Part shown: positions 15,820 to 22,670 of the stretch, piece by piece | Layout of the letters: the number at the start of each line of letters is the position of its first letter | Numbering within the stretch: position 1 is the first letter of the stretch | From: an uncultured Bacteroides sp. | Lineage (GTDB): Bacteria; Bacteroidota; Bacteroidia; Bacteroidales; Bacteroidaceae | Assembly: GCA_900546645.1 (NCBI GenBank) | Contig: URDR01000046.1 | Coordinates: forward strand, 1 to 22,670 | Direction: 5' to 3' | DNA length: 22,670 bases | Made by a program: the position numbers and the translations under genes | Notes under the pieces: model-generated | Seen by the model: only the letters and a program-made list of their open reading frames with translations | The model's database searches: none | What the model was told of the DNA's origin: nothing

Positions 15820-15903
15820 GCCCAGATGGCGGAATCGGTAGACGCGCTGGTCTCAAACACCAGTGGATTCACTTCCATCCCGGTTCGACCCCGGGTCTGG
15901 GTA
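15820..15903 (+). tRNA. tRNA-Leu (CAA)
   Basis: This 84-base tRNA reads leucine codon UUG. The acceptor stem pairs GCCCAGA (15820-15826) with TCTGGGT (15896-15902), leaving A15903 as discriminator. The anticodon arm CTGGT-CTCAAAC-ACCAG gives anticodon CAA. The variable arm is long, as in type II tRNAs, and the T arm CCCGG-TTCGACC-CCGGG is canonical. CCA is not encoded. The gene has its own promoter and terminator, so it is a one-gene transcript. The 3' ends of leucine tRNAs are frequent integration targets; see the repeat just downstream. Confidence 0.97.
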
Positions 15904-15910
15904 CAAGAAG

Positions 15911-15953
15911 AAAAGGCTAAGTGATTAATTATCAATCGCTTAGCCTTTTTGTT
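15911..15953 (+). terminator. Rho-independent terminator of tRNA-Leu
   Basis: A 16-bp stem with one G-T pair (arms 15911-15926 and 15934-15949, core AAAAGGCTAAG/CTTAGCCTTTT) and a 7-base loop runs into TTTTTGTTT. It begins 7 bases past the tRNA. Confidence 0.95.
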
Positions 15954-15961
15954 TATCTGAT

Positions 15962-15983
15962 TTTTCCCCACGTTTTCCCCACA
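15962..15983. repeat. Tandem 11-bp repeat downstream of tRNA-Leu
   Basis: Two adjacent copies of TTTTCCCCAC followed by G or A. The position just past a tRNA terminator and before accessory-looking genes suggests a trace of an integration site, but no integrase gene or tRNA 3'-end duplicate is in the window. Confidence 0.5.
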
Positions 15984-16017
15984 GGCGCAAAAAATATAGT
16001 AGTAAGTCATTATTTTC

Positions 16018-16049
16018 TTTGGCTACGCAATACAAATACACTACCTTTG
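16018..16049 (+). promoter_or_regulatory. Promoter of the fic gene
   Basis: TTTG (16018-16021), 20 bp, then TACCTTTG (16042-16049) matches the Bacteroides consensus, ending 31 bases before the start codon. Confidence 0.75.
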
Positions 16050-16080
16050 AAAAGAAATAAATCCAATTAAATAAAAGTCA

Positions 16081-16890
16081 ATGGAACAAGGTGTTTGGCA
16101 AGAGATTGAACAGTTATACCAGAAGTTTCAGCAACTTGGTATTAGTGAAGCGGTGGACTATGAAAAGTACTACCTCTATTCTCTTATTACCCATTCTACA
16201 GCAATTGAGGGTTCTACACTCACCGAAGCGGAGGCACAAATGCTTTTCGATGAGGGATTGACAGCTAAAGGGAAACCTTTGGTGTATCATTTGATGAATG
16301 AGGACTTAAAGAAGGCATATGAGCTTGCCAAAGAGGAAGCCAAAAGTAAGAAACCAATTAATTCAGCATTCTTGCAAAAGTTGAATTCGACATTGATGCG
16401 TACGACAGGCAGTATTTATAACGTTATGGGTGGCTCTTTTGATTCTTCCAAAGGTGAATTTCGCTTGTGTGGCGTGACGGCTGGTATTGATGGACGTTCT
16501 TATATGAGTTATCAGAAAGTCCCTGCCAAAGTAGAGGAACTTTGCGCTTTATTACAGGAAAAACAGAAGGCAGTGGGAACATTTCGGGAACAATACGAAC
16601 TAAGTTTCAATGCCCATCTTAACTTAGTGACCATTCATCCGTGGGTCGATGGCAACGGAAGAACCGCCCGCCTACTGATGAATTATATTCAGTTCTGCTA
16701 CAACCTTTTTCCGACTAAGATATTTAAGGAAGATAGGGAAGAGTATATTTCTGCCTTACGTCAATCACAGGAAGAAGAAACAAATCTGCCTTTTCTGGGC
16801 TTTATGGCTGTTCAATTAAAGAAATCGCTCTCTTTGGAAATTGAACGATTTAAGACTTCTCAAAAGAAAATTTTTAGTTTTATGTTTTAG
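16081..16890 (+). CDS. Fic-domain protein (class II, with N-terminal inhibitory motif)
   Basis: It is a Fic enzyme, a family that transfers AMP or related groups from nucleotides to hydroxyl side chains of target proteins. The catalytic loop H186-PWVDGNGR-194 matches HxFx(D/E)GNGRxxR, with Trp at the third position. An N-terminal helix holds S39-TAI-E43-G44, the (S/T)xxxE(G/N) inhibitory motif, so this is a self-inhibited class II Fic. A beta-hairpin flap precedes the loop. The C-terminal ~60 residues are helical and have no obvious winged-helix domain. At 269 residues it is complete. It has its own promoter, lies just past tRNA-Leu, and has no antitoxin neighbour, as expected when inhibition is built in. 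The target is unknown. Confidence 0.92.
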   Translation: MEQGVWQEIEQLYQKFQQLGISEAVDYEKYYLYSLITHSTAIEGSTLTEAEAQMLFDEGLTAKGKPLVYHLMNEDLKKAYELAKEEAKSKKPINSAFLQKLNSTLMRTTGSIYNVMGGSFDSSKGEFRLCGVTAGIDGRSYMSYQKVPAKVEELCALLQEKQKAVGTFREQYELSFNAHLNLVTIHPWVDGNGRTARLLMNYIQFCYNLFPTKIFKEDREEYISALRQSQEEETNLPFLGFMAVQLKKSLSLEIERFKTSQKKIFSFMF

Positions 16891-16916
16891 TTGTGATCGT
16901 GTTGTTAGTTAATATA

Positions 16917-16935
16917 GAAAGAGGCTGTCTCATAT
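16917..16935. other. Possible insertion-sequence end remnant
   Basis: AAGAGGCTGTCTCATAT resembles the ends often seen next to transposases in Bacteroides. No partner end or transposase is present in the window, so at most it is a relic. Confidence 0.25.
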
Positions 16936-17020
16936 AACTTGCGGTGAAGTCGTACGAAATCATCCATTTCGCACTTAGTAGTTGCTTTTTTATACAGATC
17001 TTAGCCATAATGAAGGCGAA

Positions 17021-17893
17021 TTAAAAAGCGATGTTCTTGCGATATTGTCCAGGAGACATGCCCATTTGCTTTTTGAAGAAAGTTCCAAAAAAAGAGGCAT
17101 TAGGAAAATTGAACATATCTGCAATTTCTTGTATGTTTTTCTGTGTATTTTTTAAAAGAGAAATACTCTTCCGTATAATGGACTTAGACACCAAATCCTT
17201 TACTGTATATCCGCATATTGATTTGCATATGACAGAAAGGTATTTAGGTGAGAGACATAATTTATCGGCATAAAACTCCACTCCACGTTCCTGCATATAA
17301 TACTGTTCAATCAGCGAAATAAGCTTTAAGAACACCTCATTACGATGTCCCATCGCATTCTGATTGTTCATCAACTTACGATTATAGAGCGAACAGAGCC
17401 GATGGGTCAGTGCCAGCAGCAACAGTTTCTGCTCATACTGACGGAAAGTATCATTTTGAAGAAGGGTAGCATCAAGCTGCATCATATAACGGAGTAACTC
17501 ATCCTCTTCGCCAGTCTGCCAAACATAACAAGGTTTGGGCACTAACTGAGAATAAAGGTACATAGATACGACCTGATTCCCTAAAATATCACGGATAGGT
17601 TCAACCTGATACAGCAGGAAATGCACATCCAAATCAGAAGACTCTTCCATAACCCGAAACTCCGCTCCATCAGGAATAAACAAGGTTTCTCCGGCAGATG
17701 CTCGCATCACACAACGATTCAGGGCAAAAGTAAAAAACCCTTGCATACAAATCACTATTCCCACCCCACTGACCAAAAATGGGGTGTGAAAGAGAATTGG
17801 GAAGGAGGAAATACTTCCTTCCGAACTGCATATGTCATCTCGCCTAAACAAAGCCTTTTCTAATAATGTAATACGTTCTTGAACTGTCTTCAT
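17021..17893 (-). CDS. AraC-family transcriptional regulator of the efflux operon
   Basis: This is a DNA-binding regulator with an N-terminal cupin-like sensor and a C-terminal AraC/XylS domain. The sensor (about residues 30-150) includes SAGETLFIPDGAEF. The C-terminal ~100 residues hold two helix-turn-helix units: YADKLCLSPKYLSVICKSIC, and the second around IQEIADMFNFPNASFFGTFF ending in KKQMGMSPGQYRK, the family signature. I chose ATG 17893 (290 residues). A TTG at 17926 would add 11 residues and start four bases after the MFS stop. It is the last gene of the pump operon, so it probably controls its own operon, responding to a small molecule (inference). Confidence 0.93.
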   Translation of the reverse strand: MKTVQERITLLEKALFRRDDICSSEGSISSFPILFHTPFLVSGVGIVICMQGFFTFALNRCVMRASAGETLFIPDGAEFRVMEESSDLDVHFLLYQVEPIRDILGNQVVSMYLYSQLVPKPCYVWQTGEEDELLRYMMQLDATLLQNDTFRQYEQKLLLLALTHRLCSLYNRKLMNNQNAMGHRNEVFLKLISLIEQYYMQERGVEFYADKLCLSPKYLSVICKSICGYTVKDLVSKSIIRKSISLLKNTQKNIQEIADMFNFPNASFFGTFFKKQMGMSPGQYRKNIAF

Positions 17894-17930
17894 ACATGCT
17901 TGTCCGTGTGCATTAGGCACTTTCAAGCGA

Positions 17931-19571
17931 CTAAGATACTAATTTTCTCTTAGAATAAGGCACAACCAGCACAAATATTGCACATGCCAGACAGGCATAG
18001 AGTGTCCAGCCTGCCATTTCCTTGACTGCAACCAAAGTGGCCTGTACCTGAACACGTCCCTTGACGGACATGGCTGCCATGTTCACTGCTTCAGCCTTAC
18101 TTTTTCCCTGATAACTCATGCCACGTACGGTACTCATAAAAGAAGCGGAAGCGTCAGGATGTAGCAAATCAATATCTTGTGCATAACGGGTAACATAGTT
18201 CTGCTGACGCTCCTGCAGGGCATTGGTATATACTGCCGCGCCCAAACTGGGAGCAATGACCATACGGATGGTAATCATGGTACAAATCCATGATGACAGA
18301 AATTTATAAGGCATCCGCTGAGTGGCATAAGTGGGAATGAGTGAATAGAGCATCATCATGCCTGTGGAACGGATAATAACCGGATATTTCATCCGTTCAT
18401 ACAGACCATCCGTCTGCACCTCAAAATACATAAAAAGAGCAGCCAAGCCCAACATGACAAATCCGCCTGCAAAGATATATTTGAAATGCACCTTCTTCAT
18501 GCTGAGAAAGATGGTAATCATCCCCCCGATGAAATAGCCCAACATGGTCCAGTTGCCCAGCGAAGCATTCTGCCAGTTATCCAGTTTCATGCCAATGCCG
18601 GCAAACACATTGACAAACATGGCGCTGGAATTGAGAAACATTAGCAAAAAATAGAACAATACTCCCATACGAATGGTGCGCAACTTCAGCACGCCCACCT
18701 GATAATACGGACTGCGGTGTGTGGATTCCATATAAAAGAATAAAGCACCCGTAAGAACTGCAGTAATCGCGGCCATGCGGATAGTAGAATCATCCCACCA
18801 GTCCAGCACCTTTCCATACACCATGACATATGTAAAACACACCAGCGGAATGCAGAACAAGGTAGCATTGCCAAACTGACGGAAATTAATGGGGAAACGC
18901 TTGTTTTGGAAGCGATGGTATGGCATGGTTACGAAAATAACCAGGATACATACCAACAGCATCCCCATCATATAGTAATACACATACTGCCATTCATATT
19001 CATAAGCCAGCCAGGCAGTCAGCGATGTTCCCAGCTGTCCTAATATCATAAAGAACAGATAAATGCCAGGCTGCGCTATGCTTCGTTCAATATCAAGCTT
19101 ATCCCAGCCCTCACCGTCTACCGGCTCCAGCCCCGGCTTAATTTTCAAATAGGCCTCAATGCGCCCTGCATAAAGGATTAAGGTGAACAGGTTGACCATC
19201 ATCAGTACCATGCGAAGGAAACCCATCAACACACTACAGAGAGCCAACAAAAAGATACTGTCGGTTTCGGCACAAATATAGCTGAGCCCATACATCATGG
19301 AAAAACCGGCCAGACACATCATTTTTTCTCTTCGAATCACCACCAGCCGATATAAAAACGGACAAAAAGCAGCCATCCCGATGGAGGTGGCAAAATTGGT
19401 AAAAGTGACATGTTCTGAGATGATACCCAGCCCGCTCATCATCTCAGTACTGTTCACAGAATACACACCACCCACAGTAAGAATGGGGATGAACATCAAC
19501 ACCAATATCAGAATGCCCAACCACTTGGGCACCCAATTGTAGAACGGATAATTTCTTGGATAAGAGGACAT
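17931..19571 (-). CDS. MFS multidrug efflux transporter, DHA2 (EmrB-like) type
   Basis: This is the inner-membrane pump of a tripartite export system, driven by the proton gradient. The 546 residues contain about 14 hydrophobic segments, from LGILILVLMFIPILTVGGVY (about 18-37) to the last near the C terminus (CLACAIFVLVVPYS). That number is typical of the DHA2 family. The protein ends with a short basic tail (KRKLVS). A long polar loop follows the first few segments (KPGLEPVDGEGWDKLDIERS). It starts four bases after the adaptor gene stop. The substrate cannot be read from sequence; drugs, bile acids or fatty acids are usual for related pumps. Confidence 0.92.
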   Translation of the reverse strand: MSSYPRNYPFYNWVPKWLGILILVLMFIPILTVGGVYSVNSTEMMSGLGIISEHVTFTNFATSIGMAAFCPFLYRLVVIRREKMMCLAGFSMMYGLSYICAETDSIFLLALCSVLMGFLRMVLMMVNLFTLILYAGRIEAYLKIKPGLEPVDGEGWDKLDIERSIAQPGIYLFFMILGQLGTSLTAWLAYEYEWQYVYYYMMGMLLVCILVIFVTMPYHRFQNKRFPINFRQFGNATLFCIPLVCFTYVMVYGKVLDWWDDSTIRMAAITAVLTGALFFYMESTHRSPYYQVGVLKLRTIRMGVLFYFLLMFLNSSAMFVNVFAGIGMKLDNWQNASLGNWTMLGYFIGGMITIFLSMKKVHFKYIFAGGFVMLGLAALFMYFEVQTDGLYERMKYPVIIRSTGMMMLYSLIPTYATQRMPYKFLSSWICTMITIRMVIAPSLGAAVYTNALQERQQNYVTRYAQDIDLLHPDASASFMSTVRGMSYQGKSKAEAVNMAAMSVKGRVQVQATLVAVKEMAGWTLYACLACAIFVLVVPYSKRKLVS

Positions 19572-19575
19572 AACA

Positions 19576-20670
19576 TCAGAGTTTAGCTTTCACAACCACC
19601 ATCATACCTGCAGCCAGGCGATCATTGTCTTCTTCAGAAAGATTGATAAAATCAATGCGAACCGGAATACGCTGTTGAATTTTTACAAAATTACCGGCAG
19701 AATTATCAGTAGGAACTAAAGAATACTTGGCTCCAGTTGCACCGGAAATAGCAGTAATCTTACCCGTAAACTCTTTATTACTTACTGCATCCACCTTTAT
19801 CCTTACTTCCTGACCGATAGCCAGATTTTCCACTTGAGTCTCTTTGTAATTGGCAATCACCCACTTCTGAGTATCCGGCAAGATATATGTAATGGTCTGC
19901 CCGGCAGTAATGTATTGACCTTCCTCTAAAGCCCGACGTCCCAGCTTACCGTCACACGGAGCCACGACTACAGTATAAGACAGATTCAATTTGGCCATCT
20001 CCAACGCCGCTGTGGCACGCTGAATACCGGCTTCCACATTTTCACGACGATGCGAAACTTCATTCACACCGGACAAGGCTGCACTGCGCTGACGTTTCGT
20101 AGCTTCCAGTTTGCGTTGTAGAGCAGAATATTCAGTTTCAATCTGCTCCAGCTGTATGGGCGTAGCAGCATTACGTTTCACCAGATTTTCATAACGCTGA
20201 CGGTCTTTTTCCAATTTTGCCAGACGAATTTCAATTTCAGAAATAGAAGCATCATACACCGAAGCTGTGGTTTGTGTCGTCTGAAGTGTGGCACCAATTA
20301 CAGTAGCTCCGGCCAATGCATCCTTCAAGGCAGCCTCAGTTTCCATCACACGGATCTTGTATTCACGGTCATCCAGCACCAACAGCGTATCACCTTTGTG
20401 CACTTCCTGATGTTCGGTGAAATAGATTTTCTTGATATAACCTGAAGCACGCAGATTAACCGGCGAGATATATTGCTCTATTTGAGCATCATTACTGGAT
20501 TCTGTATTTTTATAATCCAGAAACAAGAAAGTAACCTGAATAATCCCCCAAACTAAAATAGCTATACCAATCAGGCTTACCACACGCTGGCGGGTGCGCA
20601 ATTTTCTCAATTTCTTAGCCTGTTCGTGATGTGTGCTCATTGCAGCACTGTTTTTATCTGTTGTTTCCAT
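19576..20670 (-). CDS. HlyD/EmrA-like periplasmic adaptor subunit
   Basis: This is the membrane-fusion protein linking the inner-membrane pump to the outer-membrane channel. A cytoplasmic N terminus of about 28 residues is followed by one membrane anchor (about 30-51, VVSLIGIAILVWGIIQVTFL). The first half of a lipoyl-like domain comes next (VNLRASGYIKKIYFTEHQEV, then KGDTLLVLDD). A long coiled-coil hairpin spans about residues 80-220, and the second lipoyl half follows (LSYTVVVAPCDGKLGRRALE). The beta-barrel domain closes the protein. The 364 residues are close to EmrA. It is 51 bases from the TolC-like gene and 4 from the MFS gene. Confidence 0.94.
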   Translation of the reverse strand: METTDKNSAAMSTHHEQAKKLRKLRTRQRVVSLIGIAILVWGIIQVTFLFLDYKNTESSNDAQIEQYISPVNLRASGYIKKIYFTEHQEVHKGDTLLVLDDREYKIRVMETEAALKDALAGATVIGATLQTTQTTASVYDASISEIEIRLAKLEKDRQRYENLVKRNAATPIQLEQIETEYSALQRKLEATKRQRSAALSGVNEVSHRRENVEAGIQRATAALEMAKLNLSYTVVVAPCDGKLGRRALEEGQYITAGQTITYILPDTQKWVIANYKETQVENLAIGQEVRIKVDAVSNKEFTGKITAISGATGAKYSLVPTDNSAGNFVKIQQRIPVRIDFINLSEEDNDRLAAGMMVVVKAKL

Positions 20671-20721
20671 ATGTTTAAAATTGATAGCTGATCATTGACT
20701 ATGAATAAAATAATTGAGAAC

Positions 20722-22047
20722 TTACTTCAGCAGACTTTCTACACGTCCAGTCAACTTCAGCAAAGAAAGGTGAGTTACACGATAGTTATAATGCGCACTG
20801 ATATAGTTGTTCTGCGCTTCACTCATACGCATTTCATCCTGTAAAACCTCTGTCATGGAGGCAATACCCTCCCGATAGCGGTCAGATGTTACCTCATAGA
20901 CATCCTCTGCCAAAAGATAATTATCCTTTTGTTTCTTGAAATTGCGTTGGTTATTCATCAAATCGTTCGTAGCGTTGACATATTGTGTCTCCAGATTCTT
21001 CCGCGTATTCTCTTGCGCCAAACGAATATTCTCCAGATCAATTTTCGCCTTGCGAATTTTATACCTCTTATCCAATCCATCAAAAATAGGGACACGCAGT
21101 GCCAAGCCTAAACCATAAGAACGATACCAATGATTGGAGGGTCCGGAATGAAACCAATGATGAAGCTTATCCGTATAAGCCGTATACATCCAGTTGCCCG
21201 TCAATGTAAGTGAAGGAATGTATCCATGGGAAATCATCTTTTTCTGCCGTTCTGCCAAGTCGCTCTTCGACTGAAGCAACTGAAGCTCATACAGATTTTC
21301 TGACAAGCCGGTCAATTCAATCGGAGCAATAGTTTCAGCATTCACCGGTTCCAGCGTTATATCTTTCTCTGCCGGATAATCCATCACATATTTCAGCATA
21401 TTCAGCTGTTGAGCCAGCATGGCCTGTGCATTGTCATACTGTACCTGCAAGTTTTCCAGGTTTATATTGACACGCTTCACATCCACCTCCATAGCCATGC
21501 CATTGTCATAGAAAGCCACCGTAATGTCACGCAATTCCTCCAGACGCGCAATATTGGCTTTAACCAGCGTTATCTGCTCGGCCGTGGCCTGTCCCAGATA
21601 GTACATCTTAGCAATCTGCATCATCAAGTCCTCGCGCGCTTTTTCATAAGACAGACGGCTGATTTCATCCAATACCTTCGAAATGGAAAGAGCGGTATAA
21701 ACCGTCTGATTATAGAGTGGCATTTGAAGCTGCAATCCGGCTGCGGCATTATACTGCAGCGTCTGGGTTACATTATAAGGTTTGTCATAAGCAGAACCAT
21801 CTGTTACGGACACTGGAGGATCGAAGTTGTCGTTAAAATTAGCCACTCCATTAATTTGCGGTAATAACTTGGCACGGTTTTCAGAAATAGCATATTTGCT
21901 TTTTTGAATCTCATTGCGCTGTCCCCGGAGAGAAAGGTTATTTTCAATACCCCAACGAAGACAATCATCCAAAGTAAGCACCTCTTGCGCACGGCTGCCT
22001 ACTACAGCACCCCATGCAACGGTAAAAATGAATATTAGTTGTTTCAT
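20722..22047 (-). CDS. TolC-like outer-membrane efflux protein
   Basis: It is the outer-membrane channel of the pump. I take ATG 22047 as start (441 residues). It begins with a clear signal peptide, MKQLIFIFTVAWGAVVGSRA, cut before QEVLTLDDC, and a promoter -7 box lies 24-31 bases upstream of it. An in-frame ATG at 22224 would add 59 residues, but these precede the promoter and are not signal-like. The mature protein shows two related halves of long helices (for example SKYAISENRAKLLPQINGVA and the later DLAERQKKMISHGYIPSLTL). This is the internal repeat of the outer-membrane factor family. First gene of the four-gene efflux operon. Confidence 0.93.
   Translation of the reverse strand: MKQLIFIFTVAWGAVVGSRAQEVLTLDDCLRWGIENNLSLRGQRNEIQKSKYAISENRAKLLPQINGVANFNDNFDPPVSVTDGSAYDKPYNVTQTLQYNAAAGLQLQMPLYNQTVYTALSISKVLDEISRLSYEKAREDLMMQIAKMYYLGQATAEQITLVKANIARLEELRDITVAFYDNGMAMEVDVKRVNINLENLQVQYDNAQAMLAQQLNMLKYVMDYPAEKDITLEPVNAETIAPIELTGLSENLYELQLLQSKSDLAERQKKMISHGYIPSLTLTGNWMYTAYTDKLHHWFHSGPSNHWYRSYGLGLALRVPIFDGLDKRYKIRKAKIDLENIRLAQENTRKNLETQYVNATNDLMNNQRNFKKQKDNYLLAEDVYEVTSDRYREGIASMTEVLQDEMRMSEAQNNYISAHYNYRVTHLSLLKLTGRVESLLK
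22024..22036. promoter_or_regulatory. Third copy of the 13-bp operator-like repeat, inverted
   Basis: AAAAATGAATATT is the exact reverse complement of the distal direct repeat at 22120-22132. It lies inside the signal-peptide codons of the TolC-like gene, downstream of the presumed transcription start. Confidence 0.4.
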
Positions 22048-22070
22048 ATCAATACTTTCATAATCAACTG

Positions 22071-22101
22071 CAAAGATAGAGGGATATCCAAATAGGGCAA
22101 T
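22071..22101 (-). promoter_or_regulatory. Promoter of the efflux operon
   Basis: On the - strand: ATTG (22101-22098), 19 bp, TATCTTTG (22078-22071). The -7 box is perfect and the -33 box has one mismatch. It supports ATG 22047 as the start of the TolC-like gene, with a leader of under about 20 bases. Confidence 0.8.
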
Positions 22102-22132
22102 ATTCACTTTTAAGAAGATAATATTCATTTTT
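22099..22132. promoter_or_regulatory. Two 13-bp direct repeats, 21 bp apart, candidate AraC-family operator
   Basis: AATATTCACTTTT (22099-22111) and AATATTCATTTTT (22120-22132) agree at 12 of 13 positions and are exactly two helical turns apart. The proximal copy overlaps the -33 box. This is the usual geometry of AraC-type activator half-sites, and the operon encodes such a regulator as its last gene. Confidence 0.6.
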
Positions 22133-22280
22133 GCCTTTTTTCTAGAGATGAGTCTTAGGCTCAAAATCATTTTCCATGCCGCTGTCATCGCTACAAGATG
22201 AGAGTGAAAATGCGATTGTGGCAAATAAATAGATGCATTGCTTAATGTTCATATGAACTATGTTTATTGGTTAATTGTCA

Positions 22281-22338
22281 TTCCTAACGCACGAAGCGTG
22301 AACCACAAATCGTTCACCTGTGTCGGAGGTCCTAGGAA
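22281..22338. repeat. Branched inverted-repeat element
   Basis: The outer arms TTCCTA (22281-22286) and TAGGAA (22333-22338) enclose CACG-AAG-CGTG and the alternative pair GTGAAC/GTTCAC. These give two competing inner hairpins plus a small CCT/AGG one. The layout resembles a dispersed palindromic repeat or a structured RNA. Confidence 0.5.
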
Positions 22339-22342
22339 AACC

Positions 22343-22413
22343 CATACAAACAGATATAACAATAGCAGCCCACGCTATAGCGTGAGAACCACTATGCCAT
22401 CATCGTTTGTATG
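22343..22413. repeat. Nested palindromes: 9-bp arms around a 14-bp perfect palindrome
   Basis: CATACAAAC (22343-22351) pairs with GTTTGTATG (22405-22413). Between them lies CACGCTATAGCGTG (22371-22384), exactly self-complementary. It is a possible cruciform or structured RNA; no Rfam family is recognised. Confidence 0.5.
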
Positions 22414-22560
22414 TCTTAAGAAATTTCCCAGGTTTCCGATACCACGACCAGCATAACGCTTCTTCTAATTCTAACATGTCTTGGAAAGAGTTTCCTCAAT
22501 CCATTGGCAAGATACACAATTTAATTGATAATCGGGAATCTAGAGTCGCAAACTATCAAG

Positions 22561-22670
22561 TTACATCTTAATTCCTCTACTTTTCTTTTCTTCCTGTTGC
22601 GACAGTCTTGTTCCGTATCTAAGCCTGTGCCATTGCTCCCTGAACCAGTCGGCAATCGGCTTCCTGTTTA
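22561..22670 (-). CDS. C-terminal end of an unidentified protein (continues past window edge)
   Basis: A frame open to the window edge ends with TAA at 22561-22563 after 35 visible residues. They include RKPIADWFREQWHRLRYG and a charged end, SQQEEKKSRGIKM. The composition (Trp, Arg, Gln) and codon use look coding, and the other two frames on this strand are less protein-like. It reminds me of the tails of mobilisation-type proteins on Bacteroides elements, but that is a weak impression, not an identification. The gene points toward the efflux operon and is separated from it by the palindrome-rich spacer. Confidence 0.5.
   Translation of the reverse strand, partial: NRKPIADWFREQWHRLRYGTRLSQQEEKKSRGIKM

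Larger units (their letters stand above)
22141..22560. other. Palindrome-rich intergenic region
   Basis: I see no convincing gene here. It contains a 12-bp perfect palindrome GTTCATATGAAC (22247-22258), a folded element at 22281-22338 and a second one at 22343-22413, described separately. The frames that are open on either strand are short and lack family resemblance. The rest, toward the edge gene, shows nothing I can name. Confidence 0.6.

Noticed and set aside
15962..15983. Short CRISPR-like repeat array.
   Set aside because: Only two adjacent copies with no spacers and no cas genes.
17894..17926. TTG start for the AraC regulator, adding 11 residues.
   Set aside because: TTG starts are rare in this group and ATG 17893 gives a normal family length; the TTG cannot be fully excluded.
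22048..22224. N-terminal extension of 59 residues on the TolC-like protein, from an upstream ATG.
   Set aside because: A promoter with a perfect -7 box lies inside this stretch, and a classical signal peptide begins at ATG 22047.
22343..22413. Invertible promoter flanked by inverted repeats.
   Set aside because: The arms are only 9 bp, there is no promoter consensus between them and no invertase gene nearby.
22238..22456. 72-codon + strand frame in the last spacer.
   Set aside because: It crosses the palindromes, has a non-protein-like composition and no family resemblance.

Overview
The window is a chromosomal segment from a Bacteroidales bacterium, most likely Bacteroides or Phocaeicola. 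I infer this from the Bacteroides-type promoters (TTTG, about 19-20 bp, then TAnnTTTG; best seen before the tRNA and fic genes), the scarcity of strong Shine-Dalgarno sites, the long acidic tail on ribosomal protein L17, and the gene content. The genus is inference.

Left part (1-9640, mostly + strand). The end of the ribosomal alpha operon (rpsD, rpoA, rplQ) closes with a strong terminator. A stretch with one doubtful small ORF and a one-pass membrane protein on the - strand follows. Then comes a tight + strand run: topA, aroK (4-base overlap), speA, argB. Past a stem-loop lie an ECF sigma factor and an overlapping membrane protein placed like an anti-sigma factor. About 300 bp with three tandem hairpins separates these genes from the convergent arginine operon.

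Middle (9940-14845, - strand). An arginine-biosynthesis operon is transcribed argR, GNAT acyltransferase, argG, argC, a four-helix-bundle gene, argD. argB lies nearby on the other strand. No argA or argJ is visible. The GNAT gene is a good candidate for the first acylation step, in a phylum where Bacteroides is known to use N-succinylated intermediates. The four-helix-bundle gene is bracketed by 32-bp imperfect inverted repeats that abut the argC stop codon, like an intervening sequence dropped into the operon.

Right part (15009-22670). A SAM methyltransferase gene is divergent from argR, with three palindromes between them. Next are tRNA-Leu(CAA) with a perfect promoter and terminator, and a class II Fic protein behind its own promoter. 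A - strand operon then encodes a tripartite drug-efflux pump and its regulator: TolC-like outer-membrane factor, HlyD/EmrA-like adaptor, 14-TM MFS pump and AraC-family regulator. Upstream of the TolC-like gene, two 13-bp direct repeats exactly 21 bp apart overlap the -33 box. A third copy, inverted and exactly identical to the distal repeat, sits inside the signal-peptide codons. This is a good candidate operator set for the AraC protein. The last ~430 bases hold palindrome-rich non-coding DNA and the C-terminal tail of a gene running off the edge.
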